A stretch of DNA of 17,418 nt from Azonexus sp. (GTDB lineage Bacteria > Pseudomonadota > Gammaproteobacteria > Burkholderiales > Rhodocyclaceae): contig JAITWU010000335.1 in NCBI GenBank assembly GCA_031285115.1, positions 1-17,418 on the forward strand, written 5' to 3'. The stretch's first letter is position 1. Every line of letters starts with the position of its first letter. The notes beneath the pieces are model-generated. The model made no database searches. It had not been told where the DNA came from and saw only the letters and a list, made by a program, of their open reading frames with translations. Both the position numbers and the translations under genes were made by a program. Below, in pieces: positions 1 through 7,806 of the stretch.

Positions 1-243
1 GCGCGGGTTAAATTGATTCCGCAAGCGGCTTGCCAGGAAAAACCAAACCACTGCCTATAACCCGGATTGCCTCGCAAAAACCTTGCAATCGAGAGAAATT
101 TGATGCGCCGCCTCTGCCATCAAACCCGAAATCGGCAGGGATTTATGCACAACTGACTGGCAACTGGCAAGTCTTGTGACGAACAGCGTTACAGTTGGGC
201 AGAAACATTTGGCAAATCCGCCATTTATTCTTATTTTCAATTA

Positions 244-256
244 AATCAACGGCTTA
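244..256 (+). promoter_or_regulatory. candidate IHF binding site
   Basis: AATCAACGGCTTA matches the IHF core consensus WATCAANNNNTTR at every defined position. It is preceded by an A/T-rich run (about 222-247), as is usual for high-affinity IHF sites. It lies between the DnaA-box-like sequence at 143-151 and the cluster at 330-364. Single consensus matches arise by chance, so binding is only a hypothesis. Confidence 0.35.
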
Positions 257-329
257 CGATATGGCCCAAATTTCAGGCGGAGGAAGAAAAAACCTTGCTC
301 CCCCGGCACTTAGCGTCTTGCCCCGACTT

Positions 330-364
330 TAATTCACAGACTTATCCACAGTTTTTGTGGGTAG
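330..364. promoter_or_regulatory. cluster of DnaA-box-like 9-mers
   Basis: The 9-mer at 342-350 is TTATCCACA, exactly the strong DnaA box consensus. It is preceded in the same orientation by TAATTCACA (330-338, one mismatch to TTATNCACA; start-to-start spacing 12 bp). It is followed by an inverted TGTGGGTAG (356-364, two mismatches to TGTGGATAA). A further box, TTATGCACA at 143-151, fits TTATNCACA perfectly. The inverted pair could also form a small stem (CCACA/TGTGG with a 5-nt loop). The match to the consensus is seen directly; DnaA binding is inferred. Confidence 0.45.
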
Positions 365-433
365 TTTGAAAAGCCCTAATCAGGTGGTGTATTGGGTGGC
401 GAACTTAAAGTATTACTTGAGGTTTGTTCCCGC

Positions 434-2524
434 TCATTTTACCCGCATCCCCGGTATTGCGCCGCTGTCGGGGGCGAGCAGGAAAAGGCCCGGTGTTTGC
501 CCGTCGACATCTGATGCGGCCAGCACCATGCCTTCCGAGAGGCCGAATTTCATTTTGCGCGGGGCGAGGTTGGCGACCATCACGGTCAGGCGACCGACCA
601 GCGCCGCCGGGTCGTAGGCTGATTTGATGCCGGCAAAGACATTGCGCATCTCGCCCGCGCCGAGTTCGAGCGTCAGGCGAATCAGTTTGTCGGCGCCGTC
701 GACATGATCGGCCTTGACGATGCGGGCGACGCGCAGATCAATCCGGTTGAATTCTTCGATGGCGCAGAACGGTTCCCACGGGCTGGCGGCGGCGACGGCG
801 GCTTGTTGTTGCTGGCCGTGGCGCTGCGGCGAGTGGCTTTCCGGGGTGGGGGCGAGCGAGGCTTTGTTGGCTTCGATGAGTTTTTCGATGAGTTTGGCGT
901 CGACGCGGGTCATCAGGTGTTCGTAGGCGTTGATTTGATGCCCGGCGGCGAGCAGTTGGCCGACATCGGCCCAGGCCAGCGGCGCGATGTTGAGGAAGGT
1001 TTCGACCCTGGCGGCGACGGCGGGCAAAACCGGCTTCAGGAGGATAGTGAGGAGGCGGAACAGGTTGAGCGCGTTGGTGCACGCCGCGTGCAGTTCGGTC
1101 TCCTTGCCTTCCTGTTTGGCGAGTTCCCAGGGTTTGACGCTGTCGACATACTGGTTGGCGATGTCGGCCAAGGCCATGATTTCGCGCATGGCTTTGGAAA
1201 ATTCGCGGGCTTCGTACAGTTCGGCGACCGTGGCGGCGGCTTCGCGGATTGCCCGGATGGCGGGCAGGTCGGCATCGGCCACGGTCAGCCTGCCAGCGAA
1301 GCGTTTGCTGATGAAACCGGCGGCGCGGCTGGCGATATTGACGTATTTGCCGACCAGATCGGCATTTACCCGGGCGACGAAGTCTTCGAGATTGAGGTCG
1401 ATGTCCTCCATCGTCGCCGAGAGCTTGGCGGCGTAGTAATAGCGCAGCCATTCCGGATTGAGGCCGGTGTTGAGATAGCTTTCGGCGGTGATGAAGGTGC
1501 CGCGCGATTTGGACATTTTGGCGCCGTCGACGGTCAAAAAGCCGTGGGCGAAAATTTGGGTCGGCGTGCGATAACCGGCGTGGGCGAGTTCGGCGGGCCA
1601 AAAGAGGGCGTGGAAATAGAGAATGTCCTTGCCGATGAAGTGGTACAGCTCGGTCGTCGAACCAGCTTGGAAAAACTCGTCGAAATCAAGGCCCCGGCGG
1701 GCGCACAGGTTTTTGAACGAACCCATGTAGCCAATCGGCGCATCGAGCCAGACGTAAAAATACTTGCCCGGCGCATCGGGAATTTCAAAGCCGAAATACG
1801 GCGCATCGCGTGAAATGTCCCAGTCGGTGAGCTTGTTTTCACCCGCCGCGCCCAGCCATTCCTGCATTTTGTTGGCTGCTTCCGGCTGTAAAGCGCCGTT
1901 GCCGTGGCTGGTGTATTGGCGCAAAAACGCTTCGCAGCGCGGGTCGGAAAGTTTGAAGAAATAATGTTCGGAAGCCCGCAATTCCGGTTTGGCCCCCGAT
2001 ACCGCCGAATACGGCTCGATCAGATCGGTCGGAGCATAGGCCGCGCCGCAGGCTTCGCAGTTGTCGCCATATTGATCTTTGGCGTGGCACTTGGGGCACT
2101 CGCCCTTGATGAAGCGATCGGGCAGAAACATCTGCTTGACCGGGTCGTAATACTGCTCGATGGTGCGCGTCTCGATCAGCCCGGCGGCCTTGAGCCGCCG
2201 GTAAATCTCGTTGGCGCAATCGCGCGTCTCGGCGGAATGGGTGCTGTAATAATTGTCAAAAGCGACGCCAAACCCGGCAAAATCACGGGCATGCTCGCCA
2301 TGCACGCGGGCGATCAACTGCTCCGGCGTGATGCCTTCCTTCTCGGCGGAAAGCATGATTGGCGTGCCGTGCGTGTCATCGGCGCAGACATACCAGCATT
2401 CGTGGCCCGCCATTTTCTGATAACGCACCCAGATGTCGGTCTGGATGTATTCGACCAGATGCCCAAGGTGGATGCTGCCATTGGCATAAGGCAGGGCGGA
2501 GGTGACGAGAATTTTGCGTGGCAT
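434..2524 (-). CDS. metG: methionyl-tRNA synthetase
   Basis: Class I aminoacyl-tRNA synthetase that charges tRNA-Met (initiator and elongator) with methionine in the cytoplasm. The 696-residue product has the HIGH-type motif HLGH at 19-22, the zinc-knuckle cysteines C143, C146, C156 and C159, and KMSKS at 336-340. It ends in a Trbp111-like tRNA-binding domain (about the last 105 residues, beginning [15 protein letters not shown]), which marks the dimeric E. coli-like form. The catalytic and C-terminal domains are joined by a Gln/Ala-rich linker (around residue 570-590), making it slightly longer than the 677-residue E. coli enzyme. I chose the ATG at 2524 because the family begins [15 protein letters not shown]. 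An in-frame TTG eight codons upstream is open but non-homologous. The leader before the ATG is pyrimidine-rich with no obvious Shine-Dalgarno. It diverges from mrp. Confidence 0.97.
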   Translation of the reverse strand: MPRKILVTSALPYANGSIHLGHLVEYIQTDIWVRYQKMAGHECWYVCADDTHGTPIMLSAEKEGITPEQLIARVHGEHARDFAGFGVAFDNYYSTHSAETRDCANEIYRRLKAAGLIETRTIEQYYDPVKQMFLPDRFIKGECPKCHAKDQYGDNCEACGAAYAPTDLIEPYSAVSGAKPELRASEHYFFKLSDPRCEAFLRQYTSHGNGALQPEAANKMQEWLGAAGENKLTDWDISRDAPYFGFEIPDAPGKYFYVWLDAPIGYMGSFKNLCARRGLDFDEFFQAGSTTELYHFIGKDILYFHALFWPAELAHAGYRTPTQIFAHGFLTVDGAKMSKSRGTFITAESYLNTGLNPEWLRYYYAAKLSATMEDIDLNLEDFVARVNADLVGKYVNIASRAAGFISKRFAGRLTVADADLPAIRAIREAAATVAELYEAREFSKAMREIMALADIANQYVDSVKPWELAKQEGKETELHAACTNALNLFRLLTILLKPVLPAVAARVETFLNIAPLAWADVGQLLAAGHQINAYEHLMTRVDAKLIEKLIEANKASLAPTPESHSPQRHGQQQQAAVAAASPWEPFCAIEEFNRIDLRVARIVKADHVDGADKLIRLTLELGAGEMRNVFAGIKSAYDPAALVGRLTVMVANLAPRKMKFGLSEGMVLAASDVDGQTPGLFLLAPDSGAIPGMRVK

Positions 2525-2686
2525 GGCGGCAGGAGGAGGAATGAGCAAACAATGATTTTACCGCGCCGCTAGCCTTCGGAGGCTGGGCGTGCGCTGCGGC
2601 TAAAGTTTCATTGGTGGCGCGGCAATCAGGTATGCTTTACAAAATAACTCAGGTATTAAACCCCGCTTAACACAACCGGAGACCCT
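2525..2686. promoter_or_regulatory. divergent metG/mrp promoter region
   Basis: This 162-bp gap separates two divergent housekeeping genes, so it must hold both promoters. On the minus strand TAAAAT (plus 2555-2560) could be a -10 for metG, but no good -35 is visible. On the plus strand TATGCT (2631-2636) is a possible -10 for mrp with only weak -35 candidates. A 5-bp stem with a TCGG loop lies at 2571-2584. A Shine-Dalgarno-like CGGAGA precedes the mrp ATG. Exact start sites cannot be assigned from the sequence. Confidence 0.4.
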
Positions 2687-3778
2687 ATGAGCATTTCTCA
2701 AGAACAAGTCAAAACGGCCCTGGCTGGCGTCGTCGATGCCAATACCGGCAAGGATTTCGTCAGCAGCCGGGCGTTGCGCAACATACGCCTCGATGGCGCC
2801 GATGTGGCTTTCGACATCGAACTTGGCTACCCGGCCAAAACGCAGATTGATGCAATCAGGAAGGAAGTCATTGCCGCCGTCAAAGCCATTCCCGGCGTCG
2901 GTAATATTTCCGCCAATGTCCACAGCAAGATCGTCGCCCATGCCGTGCAGTTGGGCGTCAAGCTCCTGCCCGGCGTCAAGAACATCATTGCCGTCGCTTC
3001 CGGCAAGGGCGGCGTCGGCAAAAGCACGACGGCGGTGAACCTTGCGCTGGCCTTGGCCCAGGAAGGCGCGAGCGTCGGCATTCTGGACGCCGACATCTAC
3101 GGCCCCTCGCAACCGCAGATGCTGGGTCTTGCCGGGCAACAGCCGGAATCGCACGACGGACAGAACATGGAGCCGCTCGAAGCCTACGGCCTGCAAGCGA
3201 TGTCGATCGGCTTCATGGTCGATGTCGAAACGCCGATGATCTGGCGCGGCCCGATGGTCGCCCAGGCGCTCGACCAGTTGCTGGCCCAGACCCACTGGCG
3301 CGATCTCGATTACCTGATCGTCGACATGCCGCCGGGCACTGGTGACATCCAGTTGTCGCTTTCCCAGAAAGTGCCGGTGACCGGCGCGGTGATCGTCACC
3401 ACGCCGCAGGACATCGCCCTCATCGACGCCCGCAAGGGATTGAAAATGTTCGAGAAAGTCAATATCCCGATTCTCGGCGTCGTCGAGAATATGAGCATTC
3501 ACATCTGTTCGCAGTGCGGTCACGCCGAACACATCTTTGGCGCAGGCGGCGGCGAGCGGATGGGCGCCGATTACGGCGTCGAATTCCTCGGCAGCCTGCC
3601 GCTCGAACTCGCCATCCGCGAAATGGCCGATGGCGGCAAACCAACCGTAGTCGGCGCGCCGGATTCACCCGCCGCCGAAATCTACCGCGCCATCGCCCGA
3701 CGCATCGCCATCAAGATTGCTGAAAAAGCGAAAGATATGACCTCTAAATTCCCCAATATTGTGGTCAAGAACACTTGA
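2687..3778 (+). CDS. apbC: iron-sulfur cluster carrier ATPase (Mrp/ApbC)
   Basis: Cytosolic P-loop NTPase of the Mrp/Nbp35 family that binds and transfers [4Fe-4S] clusters to target apoproteins. The 363-residue protein has an N-terminal DUF59/MIP18-like domain (about 1-90), then the deviant Walker A GKGGVGKST at 106-114, the signature DADIYGPSQP following it, and a Walker B-like DMPPGTGD stretch. The cluster-bridging CxxC is C274/C277 (CSQCGH). Length is normal for the family. The ATG at 2687 has GGAG about 7 nt upstream. The gene is divergent from metG, as in E. coli, and is followed by a strong intrinsic terminator. The symbol mrp is equally used. Confidence 0.95.
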   Translation: MSISQEQVKTALAGVVDANTGKDFVSSRALRNIRLDGADVAFDIELGYPAKTQIDAIRKEVIAAVKAIPGVGNISANVHSKIVAHAVQLGVKLLPGVKNIIAVASGKGGVGKSTTAVNLALALAQEGASVGILDADIYGPSQPQMLGLAGQQPESHDGQNMEPLEAYGLQAMSIGFMVDVETPMIWRGPMVAQALDQLLAQTHWRDLDYLIVDMPPGTGDIQLSLSQKVPVTGAVIVTTPQDIALIDARKGLKMFEKVNIPILGVVENMSIHICSQCGHAEHIFGAGGGERMGADYGVEFLGSLPLELAIREMADGGKPTVVGAPDSPAAEIYRAIARRIAIKIAEKAKDMTSKFPNIVVKNT

Positions 3779-3800
3779 GTTTTTCGTCTGTGTCGCAACC

Positions 3801-3831
3801 AAAGGCGGGTAAAATCCCGCCTTTATTTTTT
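3801..3831 (+). terminator. intrinsic terminator between apbC and dcd
   Basis: A perfect 9-bp stem (AAAGGCGGG at 3801-3809 with CCCGCCTTT at 3816-3824) encloses the 6-nt loop TAAAAT and is followed by ATTTTTT. This is a textbook Rho-independent terminator for apbC, 22 nt after its stop. It ends only 16 nt before the dcd ATG, leaving no room for an ordinary promoter downstream of it. Confidence 0.88.
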
Positions 3832-3847
3832 GCCCGGACGCCGACTC

Positions 3848-4414
3848 ATGGCTATCAAATCCGACAAATGGATCCGCCGCATGGCGGCTGAACACGGCAT
3901 GATCGAGCCGTTCGCGCCGCAACTGGTGCGCGAGGTCGATGGCCGCAAGATCGTCTCCTACGGCACATCGAGCTACGGTTACGATATTCGCTGCGCCCGC
4001 GAGTTCAAGGTCTTCACCAACATCAACTCGACCGTGGTAGACCCCAAGGCATTCGATCCCAAATCCTTTGTCGAGGTCGAGTCGGACGTTTGCATCATTC
4101 CGCCCAATTCCTTTGCCCTGGCCCGCACCGTCGAATATTTCCGCATCCCGCGCTCGGTGCTGACCGTCTGCCTTGGCAAATCGACCTACGCCCGCTGCGG
4201 CATCATCGTCAATGTGACGCCTTTCGAGCCGGAGTGGGAAGGTTACGTGACGCTCGAATTTTCCAACACGACGCCGTTGCCCGCCAAAATCTACGCGGGC
4301 GAAGGCTGCGCCCAGGTGCTGTTTTTCGAGTCCGATGAGATTTGCGAAACGTCCTACAAAGATCGCGGCGGCAAGTACCAGGGGCAGCATGGCGTGACGC
4401 TGCCGAAAATCTGA
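3848..4414 (+). CDS. dcd: dCTP deaminase
   Basis: Homotrimeric enzyme of the dUTPase superfamily that deaminates dCTP to dUTP, supplying dUMP for thymidylate synthesis. The 188-residue product opens [11 protein letters not shown] as in the beta/pseudomonad group and carries the active-site run GKSTYAR (S112, R116). It also has [10 protein letters not shown] and the catalytic glutamate in TLEFSN (E137, equivalent to E. coli E138). I chose the ATG at 3848 on homology; an upstream in-frame TTG at 3830 lies in the T-run of the terminator and is unlikely. No good Shine-Dalgarno is visible before the ATG. Because the apbC terminator abuts the start, expression probably depends on read-through or on a promoter overlapping the hairpin (inference). 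Confidence 0.96.
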   Translation: MAIKSDKWIRRMAAEHGMIEPFAPQLVREVDGRKIVSYGTSSYGYDIRCAREFKVFTNINSTVVDPKAFDPKSFVEVESDVCIIPPNSFALARTVEYFRIPRSVLTVCLGKSTYARCGIIVNVTPFEPEWEGYVTLEFSNTTPLPAKIYAGEGCAQVLFFESDEICETSYKDRGGKYQGQHGVTLPKI

Positions 4415-4447
4415 CCCGGCAGGCAATGTAAAACGACCCGTTATTCT

Positions 4448-4477
4448 GCGACCCGCCCCGGCGGGTCGCTGTCTTTT
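4448..4477 (+). terminator. intrinsic terminator between dcd and decarboxylase
   Basis: A perfect 9-bp GC-rich stem (GCGACCCGC at 4448-4456 with GCGGGTCGC at 4461-4469) closes on the 4-nt loop CCCG and is followed by TGTCTTTT. It lies 33 nt after the dcd stop. Its T-tract ends 13 nt before the decarboxylase ATG and touches its Shine-Dalgarno. It can terminate dcd transcripts, or act as an attenuator-like element in the decarboxylase leader. Confidence 0.8.
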
Positions 4478-4490
4478 GAGGACTAATGTC

Positions 4491-6719
4491 ATGCGTTTCC
4501 ACTTCCCCATCATCATCATCGACGAGGATTTCCGTTCCGAGAATGCTTCCGGCCTCGGTATCCGCGCCTTGGCTGAGGCTATCGGGCAGGAGGGCATGGA
4601 GGTGGTCGGGGTGACCAGTTATGGCGACCTGACTTCCTTCGCCCAGCAGCAAAGCCGGGCTTCGGCCTTTATTTTATCGGTCGATGATGAGGAATTGACG
4701 CTGGAACCTGAAGAAACGCTCAATGAACTACGCGCTTTCGTTCGCGAAATTCGTCATAAAAATGCCGAGATTCCGATTTTTCTGCATGGCGAAACGCGCA
4801 CCAGCCGTCACATTCCAAACGACATCCTGCGCGAGTTGCATGGTTTCATCCACATGCACGAAGATACGCCGGAATTCATCGCCCGCAACATCAAGCGTGA
4901 GGCGACGGCCTATGTCGAATCGCTGCCGCCGCCCTTCTTTCGCGCCCTGACGCAATACGCCGCCGACGGCTCTTATTCCTGGCATTGCCCTGGTCATTCG
5001 GGCGGCGTCGCCTTTTTGAAATCGCCGGTCGGCCAGATGTTCCATCAGTTCTTCGGCGAAAACATGCTGCGCGCCGATGTCTGCAACGCCGTTGAAGAAC
5101 TCGGCCAACTGCTCGACCATACCGGGCCGGTCGCCGCTTCCGAGCGCAACGCGGCGCGTATTTTCAATGCCGATCACCTCTATTTCGTCACCAACGGCAC
5201 TTCGACCTCGAACAAGATCGTCTGGCATTCGACCGTCGCGCCGGGCGACATCGTCGTCGTCGACCGCAACTGCCACAAATCGGTGCTGCACGCCATCATG
5301 ATGACCGGGGCGATTCCTGTGTTCCTCATGCCGACGCGCAACAACTACGGCATCATCGGCCCGATTCCGAAAAGCGAATTCGCCTGGGCCAGCATCGAGA
5401 AAAAAATCGCCGCCAACCCCTTCATCACCGACAAAAACGCCAAGCCGCGCGTGTTGACCATCACCCAATCGACTTACGACGGCATTTTGTACAACGTCGA
5501 AGACATCAAGGGCGAGCTGGACGGCAAGATCGACACCCTGCATTTTGACGAAGCCTGGCTGCCGCACGCCGCTTTCCATGACTTTTACGGCGATTACCAC
5601 GCCATCGGCGCTGAGCGGCCCCGCTGCAAGGAGTCGATGATCTTTTCGACGCAATCGACGCACAAACTGCTGGCCGGTTTGAGCCAAGCCTCGCAGATTC
5701 TCGTCCAGGATGCCGAAAACAACCGCCTCGACCGCGATATTTTCAACGAAGCCTATCTCATGCACACCTCGACCTCGCCGCAATACGCCATCATCGCCTC
5801 CTGCGACGTGGCGGCGGCGATGATGGAGGAGCCGGGCGGCACAGCGCTGGTCGAAGAATCCATTGCCGAGGCCCTCAACTTTCGCCGCGCCATGAGGAAA
5901 GTCGATGAAGAATGGGGCAGCGACTGGTGGTTCAAAGTCTGGGGGCCGGACGATCTCTCCGAAGAAGGCATCGAAGAGCGCGACGCCTGGATGCTCAAAC
6001 CCGGCGCCCGCTGGCACGGCTTCGGCCAACTGGCCGACGGCTTCAATATGCTCGACCCGATCAAGGCCACCGTCATCACGCCCGGCCTCGATGTCGACGG
6101 CGACTTTGCCGACGACATCGGCATCCCGGCCGCCATCGTCACCAAATACCTCGCCGAGCACGGCGTCATTGTCGAAAAATGCGGCCTCTACAGCTTCTTC
6201 ATCATGTTTACCATCGGCATCACCAAAGGCCGCTGGAACACGCTGGTCGCCGCCCTGCAACAGTTCAAGGACGATTACGACAAAAACCAGCCGCTGTGGA
6301 AAGTCCTGCCGGAATTTGTGCAAAAGCACCCGCGCTACGAGCGCGTCGGCTTGCGCGACCTGTGCGCCCAGATTCACGATGTCTATAAACAGAACGATGT
6401 CGCCCGGCTGACCACCGAAATGTATCTTTCCACCATGATTCCCGCCATGCGCCCGGCGGAAGCCTTCGCCAAAATGGCCCACCGCCAGATCGAGCGCGTC
6501 GCCATCGACGCCCTCGAAGGCCGCGTCACCGCCGTGCTGCTCACCCCCTATCCGCCGGGCATTCCGCTCCTCATCCCCGGCGAACGTTTCAACGCCGCCA
6601 TCTGCAACTACCTCAAATTCGCCCGCGCCTTCAACGCCCGCTTCCCCGGCTTTGAAACCGACATCCACGGCCTCGTCAAAGGCGAGGATGGGAGTTATAG
6701 CGTCGATTGCGTGCGGTAA
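4491..6719 (+). CDS. Orn/Lys/Arg decarboxylase (class I, AdiA/LdcA-like)
   Basis: Large fold-type I PLP enzyme that decarboxylates a basic amino acid to a polyamine or cadaverine/agmatine. The 742-residue chain has an N-terminal receiver-like wing domain (about 1-140), a PLP-binding core and a C-terminal domain. Family signatures are SYSWHCPGHSGG, NGTSTSNKIVWH, DRNCHKS, HFDEAW and the Schiff-base lysine K392 in STQSTHKLLAG. Motifs and length resemble Pseudomonas LdcA and E. coli AdiA, so lysine or arginine is more likely than ornithine, but substrate cannot be fixed from motifs. The ATG at 4491 has GAGGA 8 nt upstream; an in-frame TTG at 4476 lies inside the terminator tail. It stands alone, with no antiporter or regulator next to it, which favours polyamine biosynthesis over an acid-resistance system (inference). 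Confidence 0.93.
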   Translation: MRFHFPIIIIDEDFRSENASGLGIRALAEAIGQEGMEVVGVTSYGDLTSFAQQQSRASAFILSVDDEELTLEPEETLNELRAFVREIRHKNAEIPIFLHGETRTSRHIPNDILRELHGFIHMHEDTPEFIARNIKREATAYVESLPPPFFRALTQYAADGSYSWHCPGHSGGVAFLKSPVGQMFHQFFGENMLRADVCNAVEELGQLLDHTGPVAASERNAARIFNADHLYFVTNGTSTSNKIVWHSTVAPGDIVVVDRNCHKSVLHAIMMTGAIPVFLMPTRNNYGIIGPIPKSEFAWASIEKKIAANPFITDKNAKPRVLTITQSTYDGILYNVEDIKGELDGKIDTLHFDEAWLPHAAFHDFYGDYHAIGAERPRCKESMIFSTQSTHKLLAGLSQASQILVQDAENNRLDRDIFNEAYLMHTSTSPQYAIIASCDVAAAMMEEPGGTALVEESIAEALNFRRAMRKVDEEWGSDWWFKVWGPDDLSEEGIEERDAWMLKPGARWHGFGQLADGFNMLDPIKATVITPGLDVDGDFADDIGIPAAIVTKYLAEHGVIVEKCGLYSFFIMFTIGITKGRWNTLVAALQQFKDDYDKNQPLWKVLPEFVQKHPRYERVGLRDLCAQIHDVYKQNDVARLTTEMYLSTMIPAMRPAEAFAKMAHRQIERVAIDALEGRVTAVLLTPYPPGIPLLIPGERFNAAICNYLKFARAFNARFPGFETDIHGLVKGEDGSYSVDCVR

Positions 6720-6721
6720 CG

Positions 6722-6853
6722 AACTGCATCGCTATCCAGCAAGCCAGAGGGCTGACCAACCCGTCAGTGGAAATTGGCATTGAAGATCGGCGTCCGGAAA
6801 CCAGGGAACGGGTGCGGGAGGCGTTTGAGAAGATGACGATAACCAAGGATTAA
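6722..6853 (+). pseudogene. possible C-terminal remnant of an unknown protein
   Basis: Directly after the decarboxylase stop, an open frame reads about 43 codons to a TAA at 6851. It gives a charged helical peptide (core RRPETRERVREAFEKMTITKD) with fairly GC-rich third positions. No credible start codon with a Shine-Dalgarno is present, and upstream it runs into the decarboxylase in another frame. It could be the tail of a gene whose front was deleted, or chance. I do not recognise the family. Confidence 0.2.
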
Positions 6854-6981
6854 CTTGCAATTTCCGCTCATCAAATTTCGCGCTTTTTTTCTTCGGGGCA
6901 CGCGCTTGGTGTCGGTCTCCCTGCGCCGCCCAGCTACATGGGGGGATGTAACCGCGTGCCGCTCGATGGCGCAATTTTCAT
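6854..6981. other. intergenic, nothing recognised
   Basis: This is the gap between the possible remnant and the stop codon of the minus-strand GntR gene. It has a T-run (CTTTTTTTCTTC, about 6884-6895) without a convincing stem before it. I see no promoter, RNA gene or repeat. Confidence 0.5.
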
Positions 6982-7644
6982 TCACTCGCTTCTGGCGCTT
7001 TCCTCGATCCGCGTCAGCGCCTCGCGGCCGGAGAGGAGATGGTCGTGCATCAGGCGTTCGGTGTTTTCAGCGTCGCCAGCGGCGAAGGCGGCGAGGATGG
7101 CCCGGTGTTCGTCGAGCGATTGTTGCAGGCGGCCTGCGAGCGAGAGCGAGTTCAGGCGCGAGAGTTTCAGGACTTTGCGTAAATCTTGGGTGACGGAAAG
7201 CAGCCAGCGGTTGCCGGAGAGTTCCTGGATGCGTCGATGGAACGCCTGATTGGCTTCAAAAAATGCCTTGATGTGACCATCGGCGGCGGCGGTTTCGAGG
7301 CGCTCGTGGATGGCTTGCAGGCCGTCGATGTCGGCGGGCGTGGCGCGGCGCGCGGCGTCTACGGCTGCGCGGGCTTCGAGCATGGCCATCAGGGGGAAAA
7401 TGTCGTCCAGGTCTTGCCGGGAGATTTCGGTGACGTAGCAGCCGCGCCGGGGTTTCAGTTCGACCAGACCTTCCGCCGCCAGCACCTTGAGCGCCTCGCG
7501 CAGCGGGGTGCGGGAGATGCCGTATTGTTCGGCGAGTTTTTGCTCGTCGATCCAGTCGCCGGGGGTCAGTTCGTGGGCGAAAATGCGCTGGCGCAGCCTT
7601 TCGGCAACTTCCTGATAGAGCGCGGTGGGGGCGATGTGATTCAT
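6982..7644 (-). CDS. GntR-family regulator, FadR/FCD subfamily
   Basis: DNA-binding transcriptional regulator of 220 residues. Residues about 8-75 form the GntR winged helix-turn-helix (EQKLAEQYGISRTPLREAL, then a wing ending RRGCYVTEIS). The rest is an all-helical FCD ligand-binding domain with the usual histidines in FHRRI, DEHRAI and HDHLLSG, which bind a metal ion in this family. Its ligand is probably a small organic or CoA-linked acid. It diverges from the methylmalonyl-CoA mutase operon across 162 bp, with a palindrome in between, so control of that operon and of itself is the natural hypothesis. The ATG at 7644 gives the normal N-terminus for the family. Confidence 0.9.
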   Translation of the reverse strand: MNHIAPTALYQEVAERLRQRIFAHELTPGDWIDEQKLAEQYGISRTPLREALKVLAAEGLVELKPRRGCYVTEISRQDLDDIFPLMAMLEARAAVDAARRATPADIDGLQAIHERLETAAADGHIKAFFEANQAFHRRIQELSGNRWLLSVTQDLRKVLKLSRLNSLSLAGRLQQSLDEHRAILAAFAAGDAENTERLMHDHLLSGREALTRIEESARSE

Positions 7645-7686
7645 GGTGGCGAGAAGGCGGGCAGGGCCGGGATTATGGTCGGCGTC

Positions 7687-7716
7687 TTGCTTCCATAATT
7701 ATGGATAACGTATTAT
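7687..7716 (+). promoter_or_regulatory. candidate promoter of the mutase operon with internal operator
   Basis: TTGCTT (7687-7692) and TATTAT (7711-7716) are separated by 18 bp and fit a sigma70 promoter pointing to the mutase gene, with a leader of roughly 85 nt. The spacer holds the perfect 12-bp palindrome CCATAATTATGG (7693-7704). A third half-site, ATTATGC (7712-7718), lies 14 bp after ATTATGG (7698-7704). A GntR dimer bound here would block RNA polymerase. No cobalamin riboswitch-like structure was recognised in the leader. Confidence 0.55.
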
Positions 7717-7806
7717 GCAGGGCTGACTGTGTCAAGCGTGGCGGTGACGCGCAAGATACTCTATTTGCATTTTCGACCGAAAAATTACAGCGGCAAGAGG
7801 TTTTAC

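Larger units (their letters stand above)
1..433. other. non-coding region downstream of metG
   Basis: No convincing gene is visible here. The only open frames are short, lack a ribosome binding site and have no recognisable protein features. Base composition is clearly more AT-rich than the flanking genes, especially around 222-247. The stretch contains candidate DnaA-box 9-mers and a perfect IHF consensus (listed separately), plus overlapping small palindromes around 403-418 (ACTTAAAGT and AAGTATTACTT). No clear hairpin with a T-run that would terminate metG is visible on the minus strand. Function unknown; a regulatory or DnaA-binding region is one possibility. Confidence 0.6.

Noticed and set aside
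55..240. Small minus-strand open frame of 61 codons at the left edge
   Set aside because: No Shine-Dalgarno, no recognisable features, and it covers the DnaA-box/AT-rich region; better treated as non-coding.
704..1813. Plus-strand open frame of 369 codons antisense to metG
   Set aside because: Gly/Asp-rich shadow of metG without recognisable features.
2525..2548. Longer metG start at TTG (2548)
   Set aside because: The extra eight residues (Ile/Pro/Ala-rich) are not part of the family N-terminus, and the ATG at 2524 matches it exactly.
4728..6668. Long minus-strand open frame antisense to the decarboxylase
   Set aside because: Same codon-bias artefact; composition is unlike a folded protein.
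7645..7806. Possible cobalamin riboswitch in front of the B12-dependent mutase
   Set aside because: The leader is short and I could not find the B12-box or the expected long-range stems. A promoter/operator explains the region better.
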